Below, one piece after another: positions 9,055 to 17,416 of a stretch of DNA of 52,968 nucleotides (position 1 is its first letter; each line of letters opens with the position of its first letter). The notes beneath the pieces are model-generated. The model was given only the letters and a program-made list of their open reading frames with translations. It was not told the DNA's origin and searched no databases. The position numbers and the translations under genes were made by a program. This DNA comes from an uncultured Eubacteriales bacterium (GTDB lineage Bacteria; Bacillota; Clostridia; Christensenellales; Aristaeellaceae). The DNA is taken from NCBI GenBank assembly GCA_902765735.1, contig CACXBB010000033.1:1-52968 (forward strand), read 5' to 3'.

Positions 9055-10803
9055 ATGAGAAGGACGATAGGCGCCCGGATCGCGCTGGTGGGATTGATGA
9101 TGATCCTGCTGACGCAATGCCTGGGCGCGATGGCGGAGGCGGACACCCGCTGGGCGGACGCCGCCGACGAGATCGACAGATTCCTGGACACGGCCTTCGA
9201 GGACTACCTGGCGGGCAGCGCGGACACCGCCTATCAGAACGTCTCCAACGCATATTTCCGCGTGTACGAGACCACGGGCTTCGAGCGCCAGACGATGAGC
9301 TACATCTCCGGCAACCGCAAAAACGCCGTGGAGATGCAGTTCTCCAACTGCAAGGCGGCGGTCAAAAAGGACAACGCCGAGCAGGACACGAAGGTGTCCG
9401 TGCGCACCGCGCTGGTGAAGCTCAAGGGCATGATCCGCGAGGACGCCAACAAGCTGGCGGACCAGCAGGGCGGCGTGCAGAGCGAGATGAAGTGGTACAA
9501 GGGCGGCGAGTTGGTTTCCGCCGACCCATACCCGGAGTATTCCGCCGACCCCAACGCCGCCGCGAAGTACGAAAGCTGGTACGAGGCCGCGACGCTGGTC
9601 AAGGAGCTGCTGGACACGGCCTACATGGGCTATCTGGACAAGGACTTCACCGCCGCGGCGGACAACCTGGAGACCGCCTATTACAGCGTCTATGAGGAGT
9701 CCGGCCTGTCGCACAAGATCTACACCGACCTCTCGCTGTCCGACCGCCTGGGGATGGAAAAGCAGTTCGCCAGCCTGAACGGGCTGGTGAGCACCGCGGA
9801 GGAGAAGTATCAGAAGAACAAATACCGCACCACCACCGACAAGGCCAAGAACAGCATACTGAAGCTGGCCAAGCGCATCGACGAGCAGGAGGCCGAAGCG
9901 AAGGCGGCGGAGGCCCCGGCGGTTGCCGAGGCGGAGGTCGTGGAGGAGAAGCCCTCCGACCCGCGGCTGCTCACCTTCCTGGCCGCGTTCGGCATCATCG
10001 TGCGCGAGGGGCTGGAGGCCATACTGGTCATCGCCGCCATCATCGCGTACCTCACCAAGTCCGGCAACGGCAGAAGCCTCAAGAACGTGTACATCGGCGC
10101 GGTCGCCGGCATCGCGGCGAGCTTTGCCGCCGCGGCGGTGCTGGCCTGGGCCAAGCGGGCGTTCGTGGGCGCGGGGCTGGCGCAGGAGGTCATCGAGGGC
10201 ATCACCGCGCTGATCGCCGTGTGCGTGCTGTTCTACGTGAGCAACTGGATGATCTCCAAGGCCGAGGCCGCGAGCTGGAGCCGCTACATCGACGGCAAGG
10301 TGCAGTCCTCGGTGGAGCAGGGCAGCGCGTTCGCGCTGGCGTTCACCGCGTTTTTGTCCGTGTTCCGCGAGGGCGCGGAGGTGGTGCTGTTCTACCAGCC
10401 GATGCTTGCCGAGGGCAATCCCGGCATGGTGTGGGCGGGCTTCGGCGCGGGCTGTGTGCTCTTGGTGTTCGTGTACCTGGCCATCACGAAGCTTTCCATT
10501 AGATTGCCCATCAAGGTGTTCTTCACCGCCACGTCGATCCTGATGGCCGTCATGTGCGTGTCCTTCCTCGGCAGCGGCATCAAGGAGCTGGCCGAGGGCA
10601 ATGTGTTCGACCTGTCGCTTCGGGTGCCGGGCATCCCCGAGAACGACGTGATCCAGATCTTCGGCATTTACCCCTACCTCGAGACGCTGGTGCCGCAGCT
10701 CATCCTCTCGATTATACTGCTGGTGACGTTCATGATCGCGCACTATCGCGGCAAGATGGATGCGTTGCGGGCAAAGTACGTAGGGATCAGGAACGAGGAA
10801 TGA
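9055..10803 (+). CDS. FTR1-family high-affinity iron permease with large duplicated external domain
   Basis: 582 residues counted from ATG 9055, preferred over ATG 9049 because the AAGGAA site then has an 8-nt spacer. A signal peptide (cleaved near AMA-EA) precedes about 270 external residues made of two related helical repeats, each with a [YN].V..AY..VYE motif. The permease core follows with the two hallmark motifs REGLE (about 317-321) and REGAE (about 438-442) on membrane helices, which bind and move ferric iron. Family members need an oxidising or reducing partner: here the P19-like, DUF2318 and ABC/FMN genes follow in the same direction. The gene is divergent from an AraC-type regulator. 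Confidence 0.95.
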   Translation: MRRTIGARIALVGLMMILLTQCLGAMAEADTRWADAADEIDRFLDTAFEDYLAGSADTAYQNVSNAYFRVYETTGFERQTMSYISGNRKNAVEMQFSNCKAAVKKDNAEQDTKVSVRTALVKLKGMIREDANKLADQQGGVQSEMKWYKGGELVSADPYPEYSADPNAAAKYESWYEAATLVKELLDTAYMGYLDKDFTAAADNLETAYYSVYEESGLSHKIYTDLSLSDRLGMEKQFASLNGLVSTAEEKYQKNKYRTTTDKAKNSILKLAKRIDEQEAEAKAAEAPAVAEAEVVEEKPSDPRLLTFLAAFGIIVREGLEAILVIAAIIAYLTKSGNGRSLKNVYIGAVAGIAASFAAAAVLAWAKRAFVGAGLAQEVIEGITALIAVCVLFYVSNWMISKAEAASWSRYIDGKVQSSVEQGSAFALAFTAFLSVFREGAEVVLFYQPMLAEGNPGMVWAGFGAGCVLLVFVYLAITKLSIRLPIKVFFTATSILMAVMCVSFLGSGIKELAEGNVFDLSLRVPGIPENDVIQIFGIYPYLETLVPQLILSIILLVTFMIAHYRGKMDALRAKYVGIRNEE

Positions 10804-11136
10804 GGAATAGGGAACAGGGAACAGGGAACAGGGAACAGGAATAGCCGCTACCGCGCGGATAATCGTAGGGGCGCTGATGTGGCGCCCGCCCAAAAGCCTT
10901 CCCCTTGAGGGGAAGGTGGCGCGTAGCGCCGGATGAGGTGGCGCGTTTCAACCCGGCGGGCGGCGCATCGCCGCCCCTACGACGGGGCTCCGGGCGATGA
11001 GGGCATCGCCCCTACACTGCACTCTGCACTCTGCACTCTGCACTCTCCACTCTCCATACCTGGTCTTAACGCCCCTGCCCCGCGCGGGCGGCGTTGAAGA
11101 TACAAATCAAAATCACATCATTAGGAGGATTCAACC
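10804..11136. repeat. Intergenic composite repeat array between FTR1 and P19 genes
   Basis: The 333-bp gap holds, in order: a short GGGAACA microsatellite (10810-10843), a GTAGGGGCG/CGCCC palindrome (family B), a family-A hairpin CCTTCCCCTTGAGGGGAAGG with a GGATGAGG tail (10895-10940), further family-B palindromes (10955-11015) and a CTGCACT microsatellite (11017-11056). The P19 ribosome site AGGAGG follows. No gene or clear terminator is seen. Confidence 0.85.
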
Positions 11137-11685
11137 ATGAAGAAGTTTTTGGCCCTGCTGCTCGCAGTGATGATGCTGTCCGTTTCCGCGTTTGCCCTGG
11201 CCGAGGAGGAGGCCGGCTTTGACGAGTACGAGCTGGGCGTCGAGGGCGAGCAGGAGGTCGGCTTCATGACCATGGCGATGGTCTACTTCCAGCCCGTTGA
11301 CATGGCCCCCGCCGATCTGGCCGCGCCCCGTGAGGGCTCCGACCTGCACATCGAAGTGGACCTGACCGCCAACGAAAACCCCTACGGCTTCCCGGTGGAC
11401 GGCTGGGTGCCCTACCTGAGCATCGACTACGTCATCAAGGACACCGAGGGCAAGGAGGTCGTGACCGGCTCCATGATGCCCATGGCGGCGTCCGACGGCC
11501 CCCACTACGGCAACAACATCGCGCTGCCCGAGGGCGAGTACTCCGTGACCCTGTCCATCAAGAGCCCCGCCGAGAACGGCTACCTGCTGCACGTGGACGA
11601 CGAGACCGGCGTCGAAGCCGACGGGTTCTGGACCGAGCCGCTGGAGGCCACCTGGACCGGCTGGAAGTTCGTTAAGGAGTGGTAA
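11137..11685 (+). CDS. P19/Tp34-type periplasmic-like iron-uptake protein
   Basis: 182 residues with a type I signal peptide (MKKFLALLLAVMMLSVSAFA, cut near LA-EE). The mature protein matches the P19/Tp34 family: YFQPVDM, DLHIEVDLTANENPYGF, WVPYLSIDYVI, and GPHYGNNI, which supply the Met, Glu and His metal ligands of the Cu/Mn site in characterised members. P19 proteins bind copper and help ferrous/ferric handling next to FTR1 permeases. There is no lipobox, so it is released or held by partners. AGGAGG lies 8 nt before ATG. It follows FTR1 and precedes the DUF2318 gene, the same order as the Campylobacter p19 locus. Confidence 0.93.
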   Translation: MKKFLALLLAVMMLSVSAFALAEEEAGFDEYELGVEGEQEVGFMTMAMVYFQPVDMAPADLAAPREGSDLHIEVDLTANENPYGFPVDGWVPYLSIDYVIKDTEGKEVVTGSMMPMAASDGPHYGNNIALPEGEYSVTLSIKSPAENGYLLHVDDETGVEADGFWTEPLEATWTGWKFVKEW

Positions 11686-11775
11686 TTCTCCGCTCACGAC
11701 CTGTTGAAACGCATGCTGATACACCGTCCGCGGGGGATGGCGTATCAGCTTATCCATGTTGACGGAGGAATCAGG

Positions 11776-13047
11776 ATGCTCAAGTATCTATGGACCGTGA
11801 CCCAGGACCTGTTTGCCGCGGTGACGCTGGTCACCTGGATGCACGCCGTGCTGGCGCGGCGTTATGGCAAACAGGGCACCACCCTGCACGGCGCCGGCAT
11901 CATCCTCGGCGTCGTCGCGTCGGCGGTATTGGCCGCCGTGAAGGGCAACTCCAACAAGATCATATCCAGCCACTGGAACCACTATATCTACGCCTTTATC
12001 ATGGGCTTCACGCTGGGCTTCATCGTGTTCAGCCTGCTGGCCGGGAAGCGGTGGAGCAAAATCCCGCTGTGCCTGTGTGGCGCGGGGCTCTCCGCGGCGC
12101 TGATCTTCTACCAGCTCCCCGGCGTGATGCTGTATCCCTTCAACTTCAATACGATGGGCGAGGGCTACCTCTCGTCCTACTACATGGTGCGCATGGCGGG
12201 CTGGCTGCTGGCGCTCCTGCTGCTCGTCGCCTATTCGCGCATGCTGTACAACTGCGCTTTGCATATCAAACCGCTCGCCACGGTCAACGGGCTGCTGACC
12301 GCCGGGACGCTGGTCAACGCCGCCTACTGCTTCGGCCGGTTCTTCGCGCCCTGGGTCAACCGCGCCAAGTGGCTGAAATGGCCGGTCAAATACACCGAGG
12401 AGGCCTACGGCTGGATCGGCAATTGGATGATGTTCACCGCCTACCAGTCCATGCTGTTCATATGGCTCGTCGCGGCGCTTGCGGCGGCGTGCTTCATCAT
12501 CTGCTTTGCGCAGAACGTCCGCGTGACCGAGCCCTGGGACAACCCCGCCCAGCGCCGCAAGCTGCGCGCCCGCAACCGCCACTTCCGCCGCACGGCCTGC
12601 GGCGCGCTGGCGGCGCTTTTGCTGTTCACGGGCTTTCTGACCATCGTCAAGGCGTATGACACCCGCGTGGTCGAGCTGTCCGCGCCGGAGACCTTCACCG
12701 AGGACGGCGACCGCATACTGGTGCCCATGGAAGCCGTCAACGACTTCCACCTGCACCGCTTCGAGTGGAAGACGCCCAACGGCATCGACGTCCGCTGGAT
12801 CGTGGTGCGCAAGCCCAACTCCGCGTCCTACGGTGTGGGGCTGGACGCCTGCGAGGTCTGCGGCAACGCGGGCTACTACGAGCGCAACGGCCTGGTGGTC
12901 TGCCGCCGCTGCGACGTGGTGATGAACACCAACACCATCGGCTTCAAGGGCGGCTGCAACCCGATACCGCTGGCCTATCAGGTGGAAGGCGGCAATCTGG
13001 TGTTCGCCATGGCCGATCTCATCGCCGGAGAAAGGGAGTTCAAATAA
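11776..13047 (+). CDS. DUF2318-type Fe-S/metal-containing membrane protein of the FTR1-P19 system
   Basis: 423 residues from ATG 11776 (GGAGGAA site; a longer frame upstream lacks one). About seven membrane helices fill residues 1-300, followed by an external or cytosolic soluble tail. The tail carries a Cys-rich centre C359-x2-C362 ... C376-x2-C379 ... C394 with the motif GGCNPIPL, the DUF2318 signature thought to hold an iron-sulfur cluster or metal. A conserved His/Glu-rich strand (FHLHRFEWKT) precedes it. In the Campylobacter p19 locus the equivalent gene is also between p19 and the ABC permeases. Its role is probably electron or metal transfer to support the permease; not experimentally settled. 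Confidence 0.88.
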   Translation: MLKYLWTVTQDLFAAVTLVTWMHAVLARRYGKQGTTLHGAGIILGVVASAVLAAVKGNSNKIISSHWNHYIYAFIMGFTLGFIVFSLLAGKRWSKIPLCLCGAGLSAALIFYQLPGVMLYPFNFNTMGEGYLSSYYMVRMAGWLLALLLLVAYSRMLYNCALHIKPLATVNGLLTAGTLVNAAYCFGRFFAPWVNRAKWLKWPVKYTEEAYGWIGNWMMFTAYQSMLFIWLVAALAAACFIICFAQNVRVTEPWDNPAQRRKLRARNRHFRRTACGALAALLLFTGFLTIVKAYDTRVVELSAPETFTEDGDRILVPMEAVNDFHLHRFEWKTPNGIDVRWIVVRKPNSASYGVGLDACEVCGNAGYYERNGLVVCRRCDVVMNTNTIGFKGGCNPIPLAYQVEGGNLVFAMADLIAGEREFK

Positions 13048-14330
13048 TGCTGTTCAGAATGATACGCGGCGTGCTGTTCCACCAGAAGGGCAAGATGCTG
13101 CTGATCGCCATCACCATCGCGCTGGGCGCGTCGCTGGCCACGGGCATGCTGAACGTGGTGATGGACGTGGAGGACAAGGTCAACAAGGAGCTCAAGAACT
13201 ACGGCGCGAACATCACCGTGAAGCCCAAGGACGCCTCGCTGTTGTCCGACATCTACGACGTGGGCGATGGCGGCGCGCTGAACGCCGCCTACCTGCGGGA
13301 GGACGAGCTGGGCAAGCTCAAGACCATCTTCTGGGCCTTCAACATCGTGGACTTCACGCCCTTCCTCGACGCGCAGGTCACCCTGCCGGACGGCGAGGGC
13401 GCGAAGGTCGTCGGCACCTGGTTCAACCACCACCTGTCGCTGCCCACCGGCGAGGAGCTGGACGCGGGCGTGCAGGGCATGCGCTCCTGGTGGGAGATCA
13501 CCGACGGGCGCTGGCTGAACGAGGCGGACGAAAATGCCGATCAGGAGATCATGGTGGGCGCGCTGCTGGCCGAGCGGGAGCGCTGGACCGTGGGGGAGAG
13601 CGTAAAACTGGGCGATCGGGACATGACCATCGTGGGCATCTACGATGCCGGCGGCGACGAGGACGATCAGATCTTCGCCACGCTGGACGCCGTGCAGGCG
13701 ATGACCGACCGGGAGGGCAAGGTGGCCTCCATCGAGGTCTCCGCGCTGACTACCCCCGACAACGACCTCGCCCGCCGCGCGGCGAAGAACCCCGCGGCGC
13801 TCACCAGCCGCGACTACGAGACCTGGTACTGCACGGCATACGTCAGCGCCATCTGCTATCAGATCCAGGAGGTCATCACCGGCTCGGTGGCCAGCGCCGT
13901 GCGGCAGGTGGCCGAGAGCGAGGGCACGATACTGGACAAAACCAAGCTGCTGATGATCCTGATCACGGCCCTGAGCCTCATCGGCTCGGCGCTGGGCATC
14001 TCCAACCTCGTGACCGCCTCCGTCATGGAGCGCGCGCAGGAGATCGGACTTCTGAAGGCCATCGGCGCGAAGGACCGGTCCATCACCGGCGTGGTGATGA
14101 CGGAGATCCTCATCACCGCGCTGATCGGCTTCGCGGCGGGCTACGGCATGGGCTTCGGCTTCGCGCAGCTCATCGGCCAGAGCGTGTTCGGCTCGGCCAT
14201 CGAGATGAACACCAAGGTCATCCCCGTCGTGGCGGGGCTGATCGCGCTGGTGACCGTCGCGGGCTCCCTGCCCGCCATCCGCATGGTGCTGCGCCTGAAG
14301 CCCGCGGAAGTGCTGCACGGAGGACACTGA
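13047..14330 (+). CDS. FtsX/MacB-type ABC permease of the FTR1-P19 system (first)
   Basis: 427 residues. One N-terminal membrane helix (MLLIAITIALGASLATGML), an external domain of about 230 residues, then three C-terminal helices with the FtsX core motif SVMERAQEIGLLKAIGAKDRS. The start ATG overlaps the preceding stop (TAATG), so it is coupled to the DUF2318 gene. This matches the first of two permeases in the Campylobacter p19 locus. MacB-type permeases do not import; they transmit ATP-driven motion to extracytoplasmic partners. It lacks the FMN domain of its neighbour. Confidence 0.92.
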   Translation: MLFRMIRGVLFHQKGKMLLIAITIALGASLATGMLNVVMDVEDKVNKELKNYGANITVKPKDASLLSDIYDVGDGGALNAAYLREDELGKLKTIFWAFNIVDFTPFLDAQVTLPDGEGAKVVGTWFNHHLSLPTGEELDAGVQGMRSWWEITDGRWLNEADENADQEIMVGALLAERERWTVGESVKLGDRDMTIVGIYDAGGDEDDQIFATLDAVQAMTDREGKVASIEVSALTTPDNDLARRAAKNPAALTSRDYETWYCTAYVSAICYQIQEVITGSVASAVRQVAESEGTILDKTKLLMILITALSLIGSALGISNLVTASVMERAQEIGLLKAIGAKDRSITGVVMTEILITALIGFAAGYGMGFGFAQLIGQSVFGSAIEMNTKVIPVVAGLIALVTVAGSLPAIRMVLRLKPAEVLHGGH

Positions 14331-14542
14331 ACCATTTGACTGAAAGTCAAATGGTTCAGAGTGGAGAGTGAAGAGTGGAGAGTGGAGTTGAAGATGGCCA
14401 GAGGTGAAGCAGCATAGGGCTGAAAACGCGGCAGCATGCCTTCCCCTTGAGGGGAAGGTGGCGCACAGCGCCGGATGAGGTGTCATCTCCACTCTCAACT
14501 CTCCACTCTCGCAAAGCCATATCACTCCACTGGAGGAATAAC
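14331..14542. repeat. Hairpin plus composite repeat between the two permease genes
   Basis: Immediately after the stop is a perfect 11-bp stem (14331-14341 with 14345-14355, loop GAA) without a T-run, then a GAGTGGA microsatellite (about 14357-14390), a family-A hairpin CCTTCCCCTTGAGGGGAAGG with a GGATGAGG tail (14441-14482), and a second microsatellite (CTCTCCACTCTC, about 14487-14510). The next ribosome site TGGAGGA begins at 14531. Confidence 0.85.
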
Positions 14543-15997
14543 ATGACGAAAAGAAGGATGTTCCTGAGAATGGTCACCGCGTCGCTTTTGCGGCGGCGCT
14601 CGCGGATGCTGATCGCGCTTTTGTCCATCGGCATCGGCGCGACGATCCTGGCGGGCATGGTGACGATCTACTACGACGTGCCGCGGCAGATGCGCGCCCA
14701 GATGCGCTCCTACGGCGCGAACATGCTGCTGATGCCCGCGGAGGGCGAGACGCTGGATTCCGAAAGGCTGTCGGCGGCGCTTCAGAAGCTGCCGGAGGAA
14801 AAGCTGGTGGGGGCGTCGCCCTACCGCTACGTGCGGCTGGACATGACCAGCCGCCAGCAGTCGTTCACCACCGCCGGCACCGATTTCGAGCAGGTCCAGA
14901 AGACCAGCCCCTATTTCAGCGTGGAGGGACGCTATCCCGAGGCGCCGCGCGAGATACTGGTGGGCAAGGAGATCGCCGAGATGATCGGCGTGAAGGAGGG
15001 CTCCAGCATGGAGCTGACCTGGCAGCCCGCGGCGAAGGACGCCTCCGGCAGCGCCGAGGACGACCGGGTGCCCGGCGCGACGCTCTCCGGCAGCGCCAGG
15101 GGCTTCGGCGACGCCGCGGTCTACGTGACTGCGACGCTGGACGATGAAGCGAGGATCGCCGAACTGACGATCGACGCCTCCACCCAGACGCCGGAGTACG
15201 GCGGGCGCACCGCCGAGGACGCGCTGTTCTTAAAGCAGTTCATCGGCAAATCGTTGCCCCTGTCCATGAATGAAGATGTGGATGTTCTGTCCGGCGCGAC
15301 GGTCACCTCGACCGCCGTGGTGGAAGCGCTGAACGCCGCCACCGCCGCCGATGCCGCCGCCAAGCCGAAGACCACGCGCTACGAGGTCACGGGCATACTC
15401 GTCACCGGCGGCGAGGAGGAGGGCTACGTGTTCATGTCCACGGACGACCTGCAGACCCTGACCGGCGAGGACAGGCTGGACGTGGCCGAGCTCTCCGTCT
15501 CCGCGGACGAGGAACAGTTGAACGCCTACGCGGAGGCGCTGACCGGCGACGGCGTGCAGGCGCGGCTGGTGAAGCGCGTCACCAAGTCGGAGACGGCGGT
15601 GCTGGGCAAGCTCCAGGCGCTGGTGTTCCTGGTGACCGTGGTCGTGCTGATCCTGACAATGATCTGCGTGTCCACCACCATGATGGCGGTGGTGTCCGAG
15701 CGGCGTCGGGAGATCGGACTGCGCAAGGCGCTGGGCGCGTCGGACAACTCCATCCGCGGCGAATTCCTGGGCGAGGGCATGTTCCTCGGCCTGCTGGGCG
15801 GCGCGCTGGGCGCGGTGCTGGGCTTCGTGTTCGCGCAGGTGGTGTCGGTGAATGTGTTCAATTCGTCCATCACGTTTCAGCCGCTGCTGCTGCCGGTGAC
15901 GGTTCTGGTCTCGATGCTCATCGCGGCGGCGAGCTGCCTGATGCCGATCAAACGGGCCGTGGCGATCGATCCCGCCATCGTGCTGAAAGGAGAGTAA
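14543..15997 (+). CDS. FtsX/MacB-type ABC permease with an inserted FMN-binding domain
   Basis: 484 residues from ATG 14543 (GGAGGAA site; longer frame is repeat-derived). The layout is one N-terminal helix (about 20-40), external domain, an extra domain at about 182-275, then three C-terminal helices with the FtsX motif SERRREIGLRKALGASDNS. The extra domain runs ARGFGDAAVYVTATLDDEA... to D-V-L-SGAT-V-T-S (SGAT = residues 250-253), the FMN-binding (NqrC/RnfG/ApbE-substrate) motif in which the Thr receives FMN by a phosphoester. It lies outside the membrane. This suggests a flavin electron-transfer step built into the ABC permease of an iron-uptake system. An ApbE transferase is not in the window. 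Confidence 0.9.
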   Translation: MTKRRMFLRMVTASLLRRRSRMLIALLSIGIGATILAGMVTIYYDVPRQMRAQMRSYGANMLLMPAEGETLDSERLSAALQKLPEEKLVGASPYRYVRLDMTSRQQSFTTAGTDFEQVQKTSPYFSVEGRYPEAPREILVGKEIAEMIGVKEGSSMELTWQPAAKDASGSAEDDRVPGATLSGSARGFGDAAVYVTATLDDEARIAELTIDASTQTPEYGGRTAEDALFLKQFIGKSLPLSMNEDVDVLSGATVTSTAVVEALNAATAADAAAKPKTTRYEVTGILVTGGEEEGYVFMSTDDLQTLTGEDRLDVAELSVSADEEQLNAYAEALTGDGVQARLVKRVTKSETAVLGKLQALVFLVTVVVLILTMICVSTTMMAVVSERRREIGLRKALGASDNSIRGEFLGEGMFLGLLGGALGAVLGFVFAQVVSVNVFNSSITFQPLLLPVTVLVSMLIAAASCLMPIKRAVAIDPAIVLKGE

Positions 15998-16000
15998 AAC

Positions 16001-16675
16001 ATGGCGCTTCTTGAACTGAAAAACATATCAAAGATATACGGCGAATTAAAGGCGCTGGACAACGTGAGCCTCCACGTGGACAAGGGTGAGTGGGTGGCCA
16101 TCATGGGACCCTCCGGCTCCGGCAAGTCCACGATGATGAACATCATCGGCTGCATGGACAAGCCCACCAAGGGCGAGGTGCTGCTGGACGGCGAGGACAT
16201 CTCCCGTCTCCCCGGCAAGCGGCTGACGGACATCCGCCGCGACAAGATCGGCCTGATCTTCCAGCAGTTCCACATGGTCACCTACCTGACCGCGGTGGAG
16301 AATGTGATGGTCTCGCAGTACTACCATTCGATGCCCGACGAGGCCGAGGCGCTGGAGGCGCTGGGGCGCGTGGGACTTCGGGAGCGCGCGAAGCACCTGC
16401 CCAGCCAGCTCTCCGGCGGTGAGCAGCAGCGCGTGTGCGTGGCGCGGGCGCTGATCAATCACCCAGAACTGATCCTCGCCGACGAGCCCACCGGCAACCT
16501 CGACGAGGCCAACGAAAACATCGTGCTCGACCTGTTCCGGCAGCTCCACCGCGAGGGCACCACGCTCATCGTCGTGACCCATGACCCCGAGGTCGCCGAG
16601 GCCGCCCAGCGCACCATCGTGCTGGAGCACGGCAGGGTGGCGAGGGAGGTTGTCAACGAAAACTTTGTGGAATGA
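16001..16675 (+). CDS. LolD/MacB-type ABC ATPase partner of the two permeases
   Basis: 224 residues, a complete single nucleotide-binding domain: Walker A GPSGSGKST (about 37-45), Q-loop FQQF, signature LSGGEQQR, Walker B LILADEPTGNLD and H-loop VTHD. The length and ADEPTGNLD are typical of the MacB/LolD class that pairs with FtsX-type permeases. The gene starts 3 bp after the stop of the FMN-domain permease with a GAAAGGAGAG site, so permease and ATPase are made together. It corresponds to the third ABC gene in the Campylobacter p19 locus. Confidence 0.94.
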   Translation: MALLELKNISKIYGELKALDNVSLHVDKGEWVAIMGPSGSGKSTMMNIIGCMDKPTKGEVLLDGEDISRLPGKRLTDIRRDKIGLIFQQFHMVTYLTAVENVMVSQYYHSMPDEAEALEALGRVGLRERAKHLPSQLSGGEQQRVCVARALINHPELILADEPTGNLDEANENIVLDLFRQLHREGTTLIVVTHDPEVAEAAQRTIVLEHGRVAREVVNENFVE

Positions 16676-17020
16676 GCGTGCAGAGTACAGAGTGCAGAGT
16701 ACAGAGTACAGAGTACAGAGTGCAGAGTAGGGGCGATGCCCTCATCGCCCGGAATCCCATCGCCCGGAACCCCGTCGTAGGGGCGGCGATGCGCCGCCCG
16801 CCGGGTTGAAACGTGGCGCCTCATCCGGCGTTACGCGCCACCTCCCCCAAAGGGGAAGGCTTTTGGGCGGGCGCCGCATCGGCGCCCCTACGGGGGACGC
16901 GGTATTCGCGGACGCCATGAATGGCGTCCCTACGGGGGACGCGGTATTCGCGGACGCCATGAATGGCGTCCCTACGAGAGGTCGTCCCCCAATTCCCAAT
17001 TAACTGAAAGGTGATCGGTT
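16676..17020. repeat. Composite repeat array between ATPase and DUF4418 genes
   Basis: The 345-bp gap contains an AGAGTACAGAGTGC microsatellite (16677-16727), family-B palindromes (16728-16805), an inverted family-A unit (16812-16863) and two direct copies of a unit of about 49 bp reading GGGGGACGCGGTATTCGCGG followed by a GACGCCATGAATGGCGTC palindrome (16889-16980). The end GAGGTCGTCCCCC (16980-16992) also ends the arrays at 5444-5456 and 41881-41893. No gene is seen. Confidence 0.85.
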
Positions 17021-17413
17021 ATGAAAAAGACAATCATCCCCGCCCTGATCGTACTGATCCTATCCCTTCTCGCTGCCCTCGGCAGCCAGACCTTCCTGGG
17101 CGCGTGCGTCCACGAGGACGGGAGTTTTGGCGCGTGCCACTGGGCTTGTCGGGCGATATTGGGCGAGGGCGGTCTGCTGGCGGTGCTGTCGCTGCTGGCG
17201 CTGGCGCTCAAAAGGGAACGCGCGGGGCTGTATCTGGCGATGCTGCCCGCGTCAGTGCTGGGGCTTCTGACCCCCGGAACGCTGATCGCGCTTTGCAAGA
17301 TGCCGACCATGCGCTGCCGCATGCTGACGCAGCCCGCGATGCTGATACTGTTCGGCGCGATGCTGGTCGCGGCGCTCGTCGGCTGGCTGCAGTCGCGCAG
17401 GGGGGAGAAATAG
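17021..17413 (+). CDS. DUF4418-family small membrane protein
   Basis: 130 residues with four predicted membrane helices. After the first helix comes a Cys/His-rich segment, FLGACVHEDGSFGACHWACR, which is the conserved feature of DUF4418 proteins (C-x-H ... CHWxxx), and a later KMPTMRCRMLTQP loop with another Cys. These conserved Cys and His residues could bind metal at the outer face. The gene has a GAAAGG site and is followed 3 bp later by the third FtsX-type permease, so it likely works with that ABC pair. The function of the family is unknown. Confidence 0.8.
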   Translation: MKKTIIPALIVLILSLLAALGSQTFLGACVHEDGSFGACHWACRAILGEGGLLAVLSLLALALKRERAGLYLAMLPASVLGLLTPGTLIALCKMPTMRCRMLTQPAMLILFGAMLVAALVGWLQSRRGEK

Positions 17414-17416
17414 CCT

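Noticed and set aside
14331-14355. 11-bp perfect hairpin after the first permease gene as an intrinsic terminator
   Set aside because: No T-run follows on either strand and the next genes of the same system lie downstream; kept only as part of the repeat region.
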